Assembly (NCBI GenBank): GCA_030765665.1
Contig: JAVCCD010000262.1
Location: 1-19,586, forward strand
Length of the DNA: 19,586 nucleotides
Direction of reading: 5' to 3'
Origin: Candidatus Tenebribacter mawsonii
GTDB taxonomy: Bacteria > Cloacimonadota > Cloacimonadia > Cloacimonadales > TCS61
Made by a program: the position numbers and the translations under genes
The notes under the pieces: generated by a model
The model's input: only the letters and a program-made list of their open reading frames with translations
Database searches by the model: none
What the model was told of the DNA's origin: nothing
Shown here: piece by piece, positions 7,400-16,748 of the stretch
Position numbering within the stretch: position 1 is the first letter of the stretch
Layout: every line of letters starts with the position of its first letter

Positions 7400-7870
7400 T
7401 TAAACTCTAAAGTGAGCAAATGCTTTATTAGCTTCCGCCATTTTATGAACATCTTCACGGCGTTTAATACTTGCACCTTCTTTTTTGTAAGCAGCTAATA
7501 GTTCACCCGCAAGGCGTTCAACCATAGTTTTCTCAGCTCTGTTTCTAGCAAAAGAAATTATCCATCTATAAGCCATTGCCTGTGCATTTTTTTTATTAAC
7601 TTCTGTAGGAACCTGATAGTTTGATCCACCAATACGTCGTGAAACTACTTTAATTAGAGGTCTTACATTATCTACTGAAGTAGTGAATACGTCTATTGCA
7701 GGTTCACCAGTTTTCTTTTCGATAATTTCCAATGCACCGTAAACGATCTTTTCAGCTAAACTTTTCTTACCTTCTTTCATAACAGCATTGATAAATTTAC
7801 TAAGTACAATACTTTTATATTTTGGATCAGGATATATTTCTCTTTCAATTGCTTTTCGTCTTCTTGACAT
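7400..7870 (-). CDS. rpsG: 30S ribosomal protein S7
   Basis: A 156-residue S7, the usual length, which binds the 3' domain of 16S rRNA and starts assembly of the small-subunit head near the E and P sites. The N-terminus MSRRRKAIEREIYPDPKY and the blocks VYGALEIIEKKTG and RRIGGSNYQVPTEV are typical, as is the C-terminal HKMAEANKAFAHFR. The ATG at 7870 has an AGGAGG SD (7876-7881) that overlaps the stop of rpsL, so the two are translationally linked. In E. coli S7 represses this operon through the rpsL-rpsG gap; with only 10 bp here that structure cannot exist in the same form. Confidence 0.98.
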   Translation of the reverse strand: MSRRRKAIEREIYPDPKYKSIVLSKFINAVMKEGKKSLAEKIVYGALEIIEKKTGEPAIDVFTTSVDNVRPLIKVVSRRIGGSNYQVPTEVNKKNAQAMAYRWIISFARNRAEKTMVERLAGELLAAYKKEGASIKRREDVHKMAEANKAFAHFRV

Positions 7871-7880
7871 CTACATCCTC

Positions 7881-8255
7881 CTAATTCTTCGGTCTCTTCG
7901 TTCCATATTTAGAACGAGATTGAATACGACCATCAACACCTGCAGTATCAAGCGCACCACGAACGATATGGTATCTAACACCTGGCAAGTCTTTAACTCT
8001 TCCACCACGAACGAGAACGATACTGTGTTCCTGAAGGTTATGACCTTCTCCAGGAATATAAACTGTTACTTCTGCACCATTTGTAAGACGCACTCTGGCT
8101 ACTTTACGAAGAGCTGAGTTCGGCTTTTTTGGTGTTGTTGTGTAAACTCTAGTACACACACCTCTTCTTTGCGGGCAGGAACCGAGAGCTCTATTCTGTT
8201 TTTTCTTCTCGATCTTCTTTCTGCCTTTTCGTATCAATTGATTAATTGTTGGCAC
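7881..8255 (-). CDS. rpsL: 30S ribosomal protein S12
   Basis: A 124-residue S12, located at the decoding centre of the small subunit. Conserved PTINQLIRKGR, YTTTPKKPNSALRK and HNLQEHSIVLVRGGRVKDLPGVRYH are all present. The lysines known as streptomycin-resistance positions (in TPKKPN and RVKDLPG) are wild type, so S12 gives no sign of streptomycin resistance. Translation begins at GTG (8253-8255), with a strong GGAGG SD (8261-8265) 5 nt away; no ATG fits. It follows rpoC by 19 bp, so RNA polymerase and the str genes are read together. Confidence 0.98.
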   Translation of the reverse strand: MPTINQLIRKGRKKIEKKKQNRALGSCPQRRGVCTRVYTTTPKKPNSALRKVARVRLTNGAEVTVYIPGEGHNLQEHSIVLVRGGRVKDLPGVRYHIVRGALDTAGVDGRIQSRSKYGTKRPKN

Positions 8256-8274
8256 TTTTTCCTCCGTTTATTTA

Positions 8275-11200
8275 TTAGAAATCAAGGATATCATCAAGCG
8301 ACTCTTCTTTTTCATGATGAGCAAACTCTTGTATGATTTCGGTAATTGATTTACCTTCATCAATTGCTTTCTTAACCTGGTTATTATAGAACTTTGTTCC
8401 TGTACCTATCGGGATTCTGTGACCGATGATGATACTTTCTTTAAGACCTTCAAGATTATCCACTTTCCCCTCAATAGAGGCTTGTGTCAGAACTTTTGTG
8501 GTCTCTTGGAACGAAGCTGCAGAAAGCCAGCTTTCTGTTAAAAGCGAAGCTTTTGTAATACCCAGAAGGAGTTGCTCAAAGGTAGCTCCTTCGCCACCCT
8601 CTTCTTCGATGCGCTTGTTTTCCTTACTTACTTGATTTCTAGCTACGATCTCACCTTCCAGAAACATTGTATGTCCCGGATTTAGTATTTTAACTTTTTT
8701 GAACATTTGACGAATGATTACACCGATATGTTTGTCATCGATCTTCACACCTTGTTTTCTATAAACTTCCTGGATCTCATTTACAATAAGCATCTGTGCA
8801 GCGGTGATACCCTTTGCTTTAAGAATATCATGAGGGTCAAGTGGACCGCTAGATAAAGCATCACCACTTTCTACAGTATCACCTTCATGAACTACAATTC
8901 TTTTTCCAGGAGGGATGATATATTTTTTCTCTGTTTCTTCTCCGGCATTAATATAAATAACACGACCAGATTTCGAAAGATCACCAATAGAAACTAATCC
9001 AGCGATTTCAGATAGAACAGCTTTTTCTTTTGGTACACGTGCTTCAAAGAGGTCTTGTACTCGTGGTAAACCACCAGTAATATCACTTTGTTTTACAGTA
9101 ATACGAGATGATTTTCCAAGAACATCACCAGGATAAACATATATACCATCTTCAACTTCAACTTTCAATCCTGATGGGATTGGCACGAGTATCTCTTTTC
9201 CCTTCTTTGGAATAATCTTGAACTGCGCTTGAAGTTTACGGTCTTTTGATTCGATGATTGTGATTTCTCTGGACCCAGTAAGCTCATTAAATTCTTCTTT
9301 ATAAGTAATATCTTTGATAAAGTGCTCGAATTTTAATTCACCTTTTGCTGGTGCAATAAGCGGATTATTATAATGGTCCCAGCTGAATAGCTTAGTATTG
9401 TTAACAATTTTCTGACCATCTTGTACAAATATTGTAGCAGCATATTCTACTTTAAATGATTCAAGTTCAGAACCATCTTCATTACTAATTACCTTAATTT
9501 TACCAAAGTATCCACTCGAGATGAGTTCTTCACTTCGGTTTGTTACTGTGTTCATCTTCACAAATTTAACTACACCATCTGAATTTGAGGCAACTTCTGC
9601 TAGATCCACATCCGTACTTGTAGTCCCACCAATATGGAATGTACGAAGTGTTAGCTGAGTACCAGGTTCACCGATACTTTGTGCAGCAATTACGCCTACA
9701 GGTTCACCAATTGTGGAGGATTTATTATTTCCAAGATTCCTGCCATAACATTTCGCACAAATTCCATTTTCTGATTCACAGGTTAATACGGATCTAATCC
9801 TTACGGAATTGATACCATGATTCTGGATGGTTTGAGCCATCTCATTTGAAATTTCGGAATTTGCATAAACGATAATTTTCTCTGTGACCGGATCGACAAT
9901 ATCCTCTGCAGTTGTTCTCCCTTTGATCCTCTCGTAAAGCGGTTCTACAGTTTCCAAGCCTTCTTTAAGAGCGCTAACAGAAATACCTTCAATTGTTCCA
10001 CAGTCTTCACTTGTGATAACAGCATTCTGTGCCACATCGACAAGACGTCTTGTGAGATATCCGGCATCAGCTGTTTTAAGTGCTGTATCTGCTAAGCCTT
10101 TACGGGCACCGTGAGTAGAAATAAAGTACTCAAGAACAGTAAGTCCTTCTTTAAAGTTAGACTTAATTGGAGTTTCAATAACTTCAGCTACACTGCCAGA
10201 GGAACCACGTGAAGGTTTGTCCATCAAACCACGAAGAGCTCCCAACTGTTTAATTTGGTCTTTACCACCACGAGCTCCAGAGAGGTACATCATATTTATT
10301 GAGTTGAAACCACCTTGATCAGCTTCTAATTCTTTCATAAGGAGATCAGTAACTTTCTCAGTTGTTAGTTTCCATTTATCAATAACACGGTTGTAGCGCT
10401 CTGTATCAGTAATTTCACCATTCATATAACTGGCTTTGATCTTAGCTACTTCTTTTTCTGTTTTTGCTATAAATTTATTTTTATTTTTTGGAGATATTAC
10501 ATCACTGGAACTAAATGTGATACCAGCTTTTGTTGCATATTTGAATCCAAGATCTTTGATGTCATCAAGGAATCCAGCTGTTCTAGCCTGTCCAATAGTT
10601 TCATAGCATTCCATAGATAGATCATTCAATTTTCCTTTAGTAAAAGTATAATTTTTAAAAGGAAGTTCCGGTGGAAGCACTTGATTGAAAATCACTCGAC
10701 CAATAGTTGTAGTAACAACTTCTCCCTTAACGAGAACATTTATCCACTTATAAAGGTCTAAATCAACTTTTTGTTCACTTTGACCTTTCTGGTGTTTAAT
10801 GTGATCTTCTTGTTCGTAGGCAAATATTACTTCATCTGGAGAGCTAAAATATTTTAATTTTTTAGTATCTTCCGGTTGTTTATTTTTCAAAACAGTAAGG
10901 TAGTAGTTACCAAGAACAATATCCTGATTGGCTGCCATCGCTAATTTTCCACTTGCAGGAAGTAATAAATTTCTTGTTGATAACATAAGAACTCGAGCTT
11001 CCATTTGAGCTTCGTTAGAAAGTGGTATATGAACGGCCATCTGGTCACCATCAAAGTCAGCATTATAAGGGATGCAAACAAGTGGATGCAGTTCAATTGC
11101 CTTTCCTTCTGTTAGAACCGGCATGAATGCTTGAATACCATGTTTGTGCAATGTCGGTGCACGGTTGAGAAGTACAGGATAATCTTTAATTACCTCTTCC

Positions 11201-12426
11201 AGAATTTTCCAGATCTCAGGGCGCTTCTTCTCAATTAATTTTTTTGCTGTTTTTGCTTTTTCTGCTTCACCGATCTTCTCCAGTCTTTCAATAATGAATG
11301 GTTTGAAAAGTTCGATAGCCATCTCTTTAGGTAATCCACATTGATGCAGTTTGAGATTTGGACCTACAGTAATTACAGAACGTCCAGAATAGTCTACACG
11401 CTTACCAAGCAGGTTCTGACGGAATCTACCGCTTTTACCTTTAAGCTGATCGGCAAGAGCTTTAAGAGGTCTGTTACCTCTACCTTTTACAGGTCTTGAC
11501 TTCCTGGAATTATCTATAAGAGCGTCTACTGCTTCCTGCAGCATACGCTTTTCATTTCTAAGAATTACTTCTGGAGCATTGATGTCAATAAGTCCGCGGA
11601 GTCTATTATTACGTGTAATAACTCTTCTATAAAGTTCATTGAAGTCAGCTGTAGCAAATCTGCCCCCATCAAGTTGAACTAGTGGTCTTAAGGTTGGAGG
11701 TAATACAGGGAGAACTTCCAGAACCATCCAGGCAGGATTGTTGCCAGATTTACGGAAAGCATCAATTACTTTAAGACGTTTGATCGCTTTCTGCTTTTTC
11801 TGAATAGAAGTTTCCATTTTTATTATCGTACGAAGATTCATTGCCTCATCTTCAAGATTGATATCTTCTAACAGAACCTTAACTGCTTCCGCACCCATAA
11901 GTGCAACAAAATCTTCACCAATACGATCTCTGATCTCATAATATTCATCTACATTTACAAGATCTCCCTCTTCATAATCGCTATCGCCCGGATTAAGGAC
12001 GATATAAGATTCATAATAAAGAACACGTTCTAGTTTACTAACAGGCATATTTAGCAGTGTTCCTATCACACTCGGCATACTTTTTACAAACCAGATATGT
12101 GAGATTGGAACAGCCAATTCAATATGACCCATACGTGAACGACGCACACGTGAAGTTGTAATCTCTACACCGCAACGGTCACATACAGTATTTTGAAAAC
12201 GTTTTTTCTTGTATTTTCCACAACTACATTCATAATCTTTTTCAGGACCAAAAATTCTTTCGCAGAAAAGACCACCTTTCTCAGGCTTAAGAGTACGATA
12301 ATTAAGTGTGTCAGGTTTTGTAACTTCTCCATAACTCCATTCGCGGATCGAATCTGGTGAAGCAATTTTGATTCTTACTTTATCGTAATTTTCTATTCTT
12401 TTATCTCGTTTAATATCTCTAATCAT
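8275..12426 (-). CDS. rpoC: DNA-directed RNA polymerase subunit beta'
   Basis: Beta' (1383 residues) carries the catalytic metal site of RNA polymerase. The N-terminal zinc ribbon has Cys 67, 69, 82 and 85. The active-centre motif NADFDGD lies at 455-461, giving the three metal-binding aspartates. The second zinc site includes CESENGICAKCYG near residues 880-895. The bridge-helix and trigger-loop region is conserved, with GEPGTQLTLRTFHIGG. The ATG at 12426 directly follows the rpoB stop with no spacer, and its GGAGG SD is encoded by the last codons of rpoB, so the two large subunits are tightly coupled in translation. The subunit has no split or frameshift. Confidence 0.98.
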   Translation of the reverse strand: MIRDIKRDKRIENYDKVRIKIASPDSIREWSYGEVTKPDTLNYRTLKPEKGGLFCERIFGPEKDYECSCGKYKKKRFQNTVCDRCGVEITTSRVRRSRMGHIELAVPISHIWFVKSMPSVIGTLLNMPVSKLERVLYYESYIVLNPGDSDYEEGDLVNVDEYYEIRDRIGEDFVALMGAEAVKVLLEDINLEDEAMNLRTIIKMETSIQKKQKAIKRLKVIDAFRKSGNNPAWMVLEVLPVLPPTLRPLVQLDGGRFATADFNELYRRVITRNNRLRGLIDINAPEVILRNEKRMLQEAVDALIDNSRKSRPVKGRGNRPLKALADQLKGKSGRFRQNLLGKRVDYSGRSVITVGPNLKLHQCGLPKEMAIELFKPFIIERLEKIGEAEKAKTAKKLIEKKRPEIWKILEEVIKDYPVLLNRAPTLHKHGIQAFMPVLTEGKAIELHPLVCIPYNADFDGDQMAVHIPLSNEAQMEARVLMLSTRNLLLPASGKLAMAANQDIVLGNYYLTVLKNKQPEDTKKLKYFSSPDEVIFAYEQEDHIKHQKGQSEQKVDLDLYKWINVLVKGEVVTTTIGRVIFNQVLPPELPFKNYTFTKGKLNDLSMECYETIGQARTAGFLDDIKDLGFKYATKAGITFSSSDVISPKNKNKFIAKTEKEVAKIKASYMNGEITDTERYNRVIDKWKLTTEKVTDLLMKELEADQGGFNSINMMYLSGARGGKDQIKQLGALRGLMDKPSRGSSGSVAEVIETPIKSNFKEGLTVLEYFISTHGARKGLADTALKTADAGYLTRRLVDVAQNAVITSEDCGTIEGISVSALKEGLETVEPLYERIKGRTTAEDIVDPVTEKIIVYANSEISNEMAQTIQNHGINSVRIRSVLTCESENGICAKCYGRNLGNNKSSTIGEPVGVIAAQSIGEPGTQLTLRTFHIGGTTSTDVDLAEVASNSDGVVKFVKMNTVTNRSEELISSGYFGKIKVISNEDGSELESFKVEYAATIFVQDGQKIVNNTKLFSWDHYNNPLIAPAKGELKFEHFIKDITYKEEFNELTGSREITIIESKDRKLQAQFKIIPKKGKEILVPIPSGLKVEVEDGIYVYPGDVLGKSSRITVKQSDITGGLPRVQDLFEARVPKEKAVLSEIAGLVSIGDLSKSGRVIYINAGEETEKKYIIPPGKRIVVHEGDTVESGDALSSGPLDPHDILKAKGITAAQMLIVNEIQEVYRKQGVKIDDKHIGVIIRQMFKKVKILNPGHTMFLEGEIVARNQVSKENKRIEEEGGEGATFEQLLLGITKASLLTESWLSAASFQETTKVLTQASIEGKVDNLEGLKESIIIGHRIPIGTGTKFYNNQVKKAIDEGKSITEIIQEFAHHEKEESLDDILDF

Positions 12427-15400
12427 TTATAAGCCTCCATTATGTTTCTTTTCTGCAAGAAACTCAACGTCAAAGCAGAGGGATTTTAGTTCACTAACCA
12501 ATACATTAAAGGATTCTGGAATTCCAGGTTTAGGAGGATTAAGTCCACTTGTGATTGCTTTGAAAGCATTCGTTCTACCTTCAACATCATCACTCTTAAT
12601 TGTAAGCATTTCTTCCAACAAACGAGAAGCACCATATGCCTCTAGGGCCCAAACTTCCATCTCACCTAATCTTTGCCCACCATGCTGAGCTTTACCGCCC
12701 AATGGTTGTTGAGTGATAAGTGAGTAAGGTCCGGTAGAACGAGCATGCATTTTATCTGCAACCAGGTGATTTAGTTTGAGCATATACATAACTCCAATTG
12801 TAACTCTTTCTTTAAAGGGTTCACCTGTTTTTCCATCATATAGAATTTGTTTTCCATCCAGTTTTAATTTGGCTTTTTTCATTGCACTATCTATATCCTC
12901 AAGGCTTGCACCATCAAAAACTGGAGTTTCAAAATGAATACCAAGTATTCTGGCAGCCATACCAAGATGAGTCTCCATGATCTGTCCAATATTCATACGA
13001 GAAGGTACACCAAGCGGATTTAAGATGATATCAACCGACTCACCATTTTCCATATAAGGCATATCAGCTATTGGGCTAACTCGGGAAATTACACCTTTAT
13101 TTCCATGACGTCCAGCCATTTTATCACCAACTGCGATCTTACGTTTTTTAGCAATATATACCTTAACCATTTTGCGAACACCATAAGGAAGTTCGTCTCC
13201 ATGCTTAAGACGTTCTTTAGCTTTTTTGAAAATGTTATCGCTTTCTTCGTAAGCGGCTTTAGCTTTAAGGATAATCTCATTGTAGATATTTTGATTAATT
13301 TCAGCGTTTTCTACCAGATCGTAATCCAAGTTAAGACGTTTGAAATTGATCTTTTTTAAATCATTCTTTGTAATTTTTTTACTGGAAGGTAGGAAGAACA
13401 TATTTGTTTTCTCATCAACAATATTCTTTGCAGTATTTCCAATAAGAATTTTTTCCAGTTTACCCTGGAGATAATCATGTATCTTATTTTGTCTCTCTTT
13501 ATGCTGTTGCTTGATGCGTTGAAGAGATTCCAATTTTAATTCTTGATTTTCAAATTCTTCTGTGGATTCAAGGCGTGAAAATACTTTAACATCAATAACT
13601 ACGCCTTCCATTCCCGGTTTTGCTTTCAGTGAACTATTTGTAAAATCACCAGCACGATCACCAAAAAGAGCACGCATTAGGTTCTCTTCTGGAGATGGAT
13701 CGATATCAACATTCTTTGGAGTGATTTTTCCAACAATAATATCACCGGCCCTTACAACAGATCCAACTCGAATCACACCAGATTTATCTAGATTTCTAAG
13801 GGCTTTAATAGGTACATTAGGAATGTCGTAAGCAAGTTCTTCTTTTCCGTTCTTCATAATACGAACAAGAACTTCATGTTCCTCAATATATACAGAAGTA
13901 AGCAGGTCTTCTCGAGCCACTCTTTCACTGAGAATGATAGCATCCTCATAGTTGTATCCGTACCATGGCATGAATGCAACTAACATATTGCTTCCAAGCG
14001 CTAATCTATTTTCAATTATTGATGGTCCATCTGAGATGAGATCACCCTTCTTCACTTTATCACCTTTTTTTACTGAAGGTCTTTGATGAATAGAAGTATC
14101 TTGATTTGAACGTGCGAATTTTTTTAAATAAATTCGGTTATCGGTTCCAATATCTAAGATACTATCATCAGGATTATCTCTCTTTATGTCTACATAAGAA
14201 CTTGTAACTTTTTTTACAATTCCATCAAAAGGTGCAATTGCAGTTGTACCACTATCTTTGGCAATTATTCCTTCCATTCCGGTTCCAACAATTGGAACTT
14301 CCGGATTCATGAGTGGAACTGCTTGACGCTGCATGTTAGAACCCATTAGTGCTCGGTTAGCATCGTCATGCTCTAAGAACGGAATTAGAGATGCGGATGC
14401 AGAAACGATCTGCTGTGGAGATACGTCTAGGAATTGAACTTCTTCTGGTTTTACTTGAAGGAATTCTCCTTGATGTCGAGCGAACACAAGTTCATCAGTA
14501 ATTGTTACATTTTCATCGTAATTTACATTCGCCTGAGCAATTATATAGCTCTCTTCCTGGTTTGCATCTAAGAATTGAACATCTGAAGTGATCTTACAAT
14601 TCTTAACTTTAATGTAAGGAGTTTCCAAAAATCCTAAATCATTCACTCTCGCATACATAGCAGGTGAAGAAATTAGACCAATATTTGGACCCTCAGGAGT
14701 TTCGATAGGGCAGATACGTCCATAATGAGAATAATGAACGTCTCGTACTTCAAAACCAGCTCGTTCTCTTGTCAATCCTCCAGGACCAAGAGCAGATAAT
14801 CTTCTTTTGTGTGTAATTCCAGTAAGTGGATTTGTTTGTTCCATATATTGAGATAACTGACCAGTAAGGAAGAACGACTGTACAACTGCGATAAGTGCAT
14901 TACTATTAATGAGGTCATGAAGTGTTACTTCGTCGGGATTTGCAATCGACATTCTTTCTACTGCAGTTCTTGCCACACGTGAAAGACCAATGTTGTATTG
15001 CTCAGCAAGAAGTTCACCAACAGTTCTAACTCTTCTATTTGCTAAATGGTCAATATCATCAATTTTATCTTCATCTTTATATACAGCAATCAGTTTGTCT
15101 ATGATCGCAATGAGGTCTTCTTTTGTTAGAACATGAGTGTTTGCATCAATATTCAAACCTAAGCGGGTATTTAATTTATGACGTCCTACTTTTCCAAGAT
15201 TGTATCTTCTTTCGTTAAAGAACATTCTATTGAAGAGTTCTAGTGCTATATCATAAGTAGGCTCTTCACCAGGACGTATTAATGTGTATATTTTTTTTAA
15301 TGCTTCTTCTTGAGTAGTTGTTTGATCTTTAGCAATGGTTTGCTCGAGTATTTTTCTAGTGATCTCAAATTTAGATTTAATAACATCAATTTTTTTGATT

Positions 15401-16230
15401 CCACCTTCTATCATTGCTTCAATTTCATCAGATCCTATCTCACTGCCAGCATCAAATAAAACTTCACCAGTTTCACTATTCATTACATCAGCAAAAAGGT
15501 AGCGATCTTTAGCTTTTTTTACATCAATCTTCTCTTTTTCGTAGAAATAATTTCTGAGGTCATCATTAGTTGAAAGACCAACTGCTCGTAACAAAACAGT
15601 TGCCGGAAGCTTTCTCCTTTTATCAATGAGAACAAAAAGAGCATCATAGCTATCCATATTGAATTCAAGCCATGAACCATTGTAGGGGATCAATTTAGCA
15701 GAATTTAATATCTTACCACTTGGATGTTTTGCTTCTGAGAAAAAGATACCAGGAGACCTATGAAGCTGACTAATAATTACACGTTCAGCTCCGTTGATAA
15801 TGAATGTACCCTGATTAGTAATCAGAGGGATCTCGCCAAGAAATACATCTTGCTCGATCGTGCTTTTTACCCTTTTTTCACCAGTCTCTTTAAGAATTTC
15901 TTCATCATAAATGACAAGTCTCATTCTAGCTTTAACAGGTGCTTGATAGGAAAGATTTCTTTCGATACATTCATCGGTAGAGTACTTTTCTTTAAGTACG
16001 ATATAATCAATAAATTCTAAATAGTAGATCCCTTTCTGATCTTCTAATGGAAATATTGATTTAAGAACAGCTTGAAGTCCTTCTTCGTAACGCTTTTGTG
16101 GGTGAACATTTCTCTGAAGAAATTGATTATAAGAATCAATTTGCATCGAAAGTAAATTCGGCACGTGTACGAAAGGAAGACCAGACTGTTCGGCTTTCTT
16201 TCTGATACGAGAAAAATTTTGAATTTTCAA
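12427..16230 (-). CDS. rpoB: DNA-directed RNA polymerase subunit beta
   Basis: Beta (1267 residues) forms the other half of the polymerase active cleft. The rifampicin-binding cluster is at about 458-479 (QLSQYMEQTNPLTGITHKRRLS), with His474 and Ser479 matching E. coli H526 and S531, but Glu464 where most bacteria have Asp (E. coli D516). Downstream are ALGPGGLTRERAGFEVRD, CPIETPEGPNIGL, and GDKMAGRHGNKG near 1030-1045. A charged, coiled-coil-like insertion precedes the last motif (about 910-1010), as in proteobacterial and Bacteroidetes-type beta. Translation appears to begin at TTG (16228-16230), with AGGAG (16240-16244) 9 nt away; the next Met is 29 codons in, beyond the conserved N-terminus. 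A hairpin-containing gap separates it from rplL. Confidence 0.97.
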   Translation of the reverse strand: MKIQNFSRIRKKAEQSGLPFVHVPNLLSMQIDSYNQFLQRNVHPQKRYEEGLQAVLKSIFPLEDQKGIYYLEFIDYIVLKEKYSTDECIERNLSYQAPVKARMRLVIYDEEILKETGEKRVKSTIEQDVFLGEIPLITNQGTFIINGAERVIISQLHRSPGIFFSEAKHPSGKILNSAKLIPYNGSWLEFNMDSYDALFVLIDKRRKLPATVLLRAVGLSTNDDLRNYFYEKEKIDVKKAKDRYLFADVMNSETGEVLFDAGSEIGSDEIEAMIEGGIKKIDVIKSKFEITRKILEQTIAKDQTTTQEEALKKIYTLIRPGEEPTYDIALELFNRMFFNERRYNLGKVGRHKLNTRLGLNIDANTHVLTKEDLIAIIDKLIAVYKDEDKIDDIDHLANRRVRTVGELLAEQYNIGLSRVARTAVERMSIANPDEVTLHDLINSNALIAVVQSFFLTGQLSQYMEQTNPLTGITHKRRLSALGPGGLTRERAGFEVRDVHYSHYGRICPIETPEGPNIGLISSPAMYARVNDLGFLETPYIKVKNCKITSDVQFLDANQEESYIIAQANVNYDENVTITDELVFARHQGEFLQVKPEEVQFLDVSPQQIVSASASLIPFLEHDDANRALMGSNMQRQAVPLMNPEVPIVGTGMEGIIAKDSGTTAIAPFDGIVKKVTSSYVDIKRDNPDDSILDIGTDNRIYLKKFARSNQDTSIHQRPSVKKGDKVKKGDLISDGPSIIENRLALGSNMLVAFMPWYGYNYEDAIILSERVAREDLLTSVYIEEHEVLVRIMKNGKEELAYDIPNVPIKALRNLDKSGVIRVGSVVRAGDIIVGKITPKNVDIDPSPEENLMRALFGDRAGDFTNSSLKAKPGMEGVVIDVKVFSRLESTEEFENQELKLESLQRIKQQHKERQNKIHDYLQGKLEKILIGNTAKNIVDEKTNMFFLPSSKKITKNDLKKINFKRLNLDYDLVENAEINQNIYNEIILKAKAAYEESDNIFKKAKERLKHGDELPYGVRKMVKVYIAKKRKIAVGDKMAGRHGNKGVISRVSPIADMPYMENGESVDIILNPLGVPSRMNIGQIMETHLGMAARILGIHFETPVFDGASLEDIDSAMKKAKLKLDGKQILYDGKTGEPFKERVTIGVMYMLKLNHLVADKMHARSTGPYSLITQQPLGGKAQHGGQRLGEMEVWALEAYGASRLLEEMLTIKSDDVEGRTNAFKAITSGLNPPKPGIPESFNVLVSELKSLCFDVEFLAEKKHNGGL

Positions 16231-16301
16231 AAGTTTATACTCCTTATTTTATTGTGTACAAGTAAAATTCCATACAAATTTTTATCATTATAAATAAGGT
16301 A

Positions 16302-16331
16302 ACGGAAGTGGACCATCTGGTTCACTTCCGT
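16302..16331 (-). terminator. Strong stem-loop in the rplL-rpoB gap, likely attenuator or processing site
   Basis: A 13-bp stem with a 4-nt loop: ACGGAAGTG (16302-16310) pairs perfectly with CACTTCCGT (16323-16331), and GACC (16311-16314) pairs with GGTT (16319-16322) with one G-U or mismatch. It starts 16 nt after the rplL stop. The transcript then reads UACCUUAUUUAUAA, only a weak U-tract, so complete termination is unlikely. In E. coli the same gap holds a partial terminator and an RNase III cleavage site that set the ratio of ribosomal protein to polymerase mRNA; the analogy is inferred. Confidence 0.7.
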
Positions 16332-16347
16332 ATAATAATTTTGTTGA

Positions 16348-16725
16348 TTATTTAACTTCTACCGATCCACCAGCTTCTTCTATTTGAGATTTAACTGTTT
16401 CGGCTTCTTCTTTTGAAACACCTTGAACAACTGGGTTTGGTGCATTATCAACCAATTCTTTAGCTTCTTTTAAACCTAATTTTGTAATTGAACGTACAAC
16501 TTTAATAACTTGGATCTTTTTAGCTCCAGAGCTAGTTAAAACTACGTCAAATTCAGTTTGTTCTTCAGCAGCTTCTCCACCGGCAACAGCACCAGGTGCA
16601 GCAACGGCTACTGGAGCAGCAGCAGTAATATCGAAGATCTCTTCGAGTTCTTTCACAAGTTCGGAAAGTTTGATTACACTCATTTCCTTAATAATATCAA
16701 TAACTTGTTGCTTCTTATCAGCCAT
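16348..16725 (-). CDS. rplL: 50S ribosomal protein L7/L12
   Basis: A 125-residue L7/L12, the acidic stalk protein that recruits translational GTPases. The N-terminal dimerisation domain (1-33) is followed by an Ala/Gly/Pro-rich hinge (about 35-58) and the globular C-terminal domain with GAKKIQVIKVVRSITKLGLK and EAKELVDNAPNPV. I chose ATG 16725 (MADKKQQ) rather than the in-frame ATG at 16737, because a perfect GGAGG at 16731-16735 sits 5 nt before it and the upstream ATG overlaps that SD. It follows rplJ by about 23 bp, the usual pairing that allows several L12 copies per L10. A stem-loop follows its stop. Confidence 0.97.
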   Translation of the reverse strand: MADKKQQVIDIIKEMSVIKLSELVKELEEIFDITAAAPVAVAAPGAVAGGEAAEEQTEFDVVLTSSGAKKIQVIKVVRSITKLGLKEAKELVDNAPNPVVQGVSKEEAETVKSQIEEAGGSVEVK

Positions 16726-16730
16726 TATAT

Positions 16731-16735
16731 CCTCC
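16731..16735 (-). promoter_or_regulatory. SD that fixes the rplL start at 16725
   Basis: GGAGG on the minus strand lies 5 nt upstream of ATG 16723-16725. An alternative in-frame ATG at 16735-16737 overlaps the site and would add four residues (MEDI) that L7/L12 proteins do not normally carry. Confidence 0.85.
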
Positions 16736-16748
16736 ATCGTATATATGT

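Noticed and set aside
7788..8117. Open frame on the plus strand opposite rpsG and rpsL
   Set aside because: Antisense to two conserved ribosomal protein genes; no family resemblance.
16287..16292. TATAAT on the minus strand as an rpoB promoter
   Set aside because: No acceptable -35 at the right spacing; the upstream position is occupied by the hairpin.
16735..16737. Upstream ATG for rplL
   Set aside because: It overlaps the GGAGG that serves the ATG at 16725, and adds residues not usual in L7/L12.
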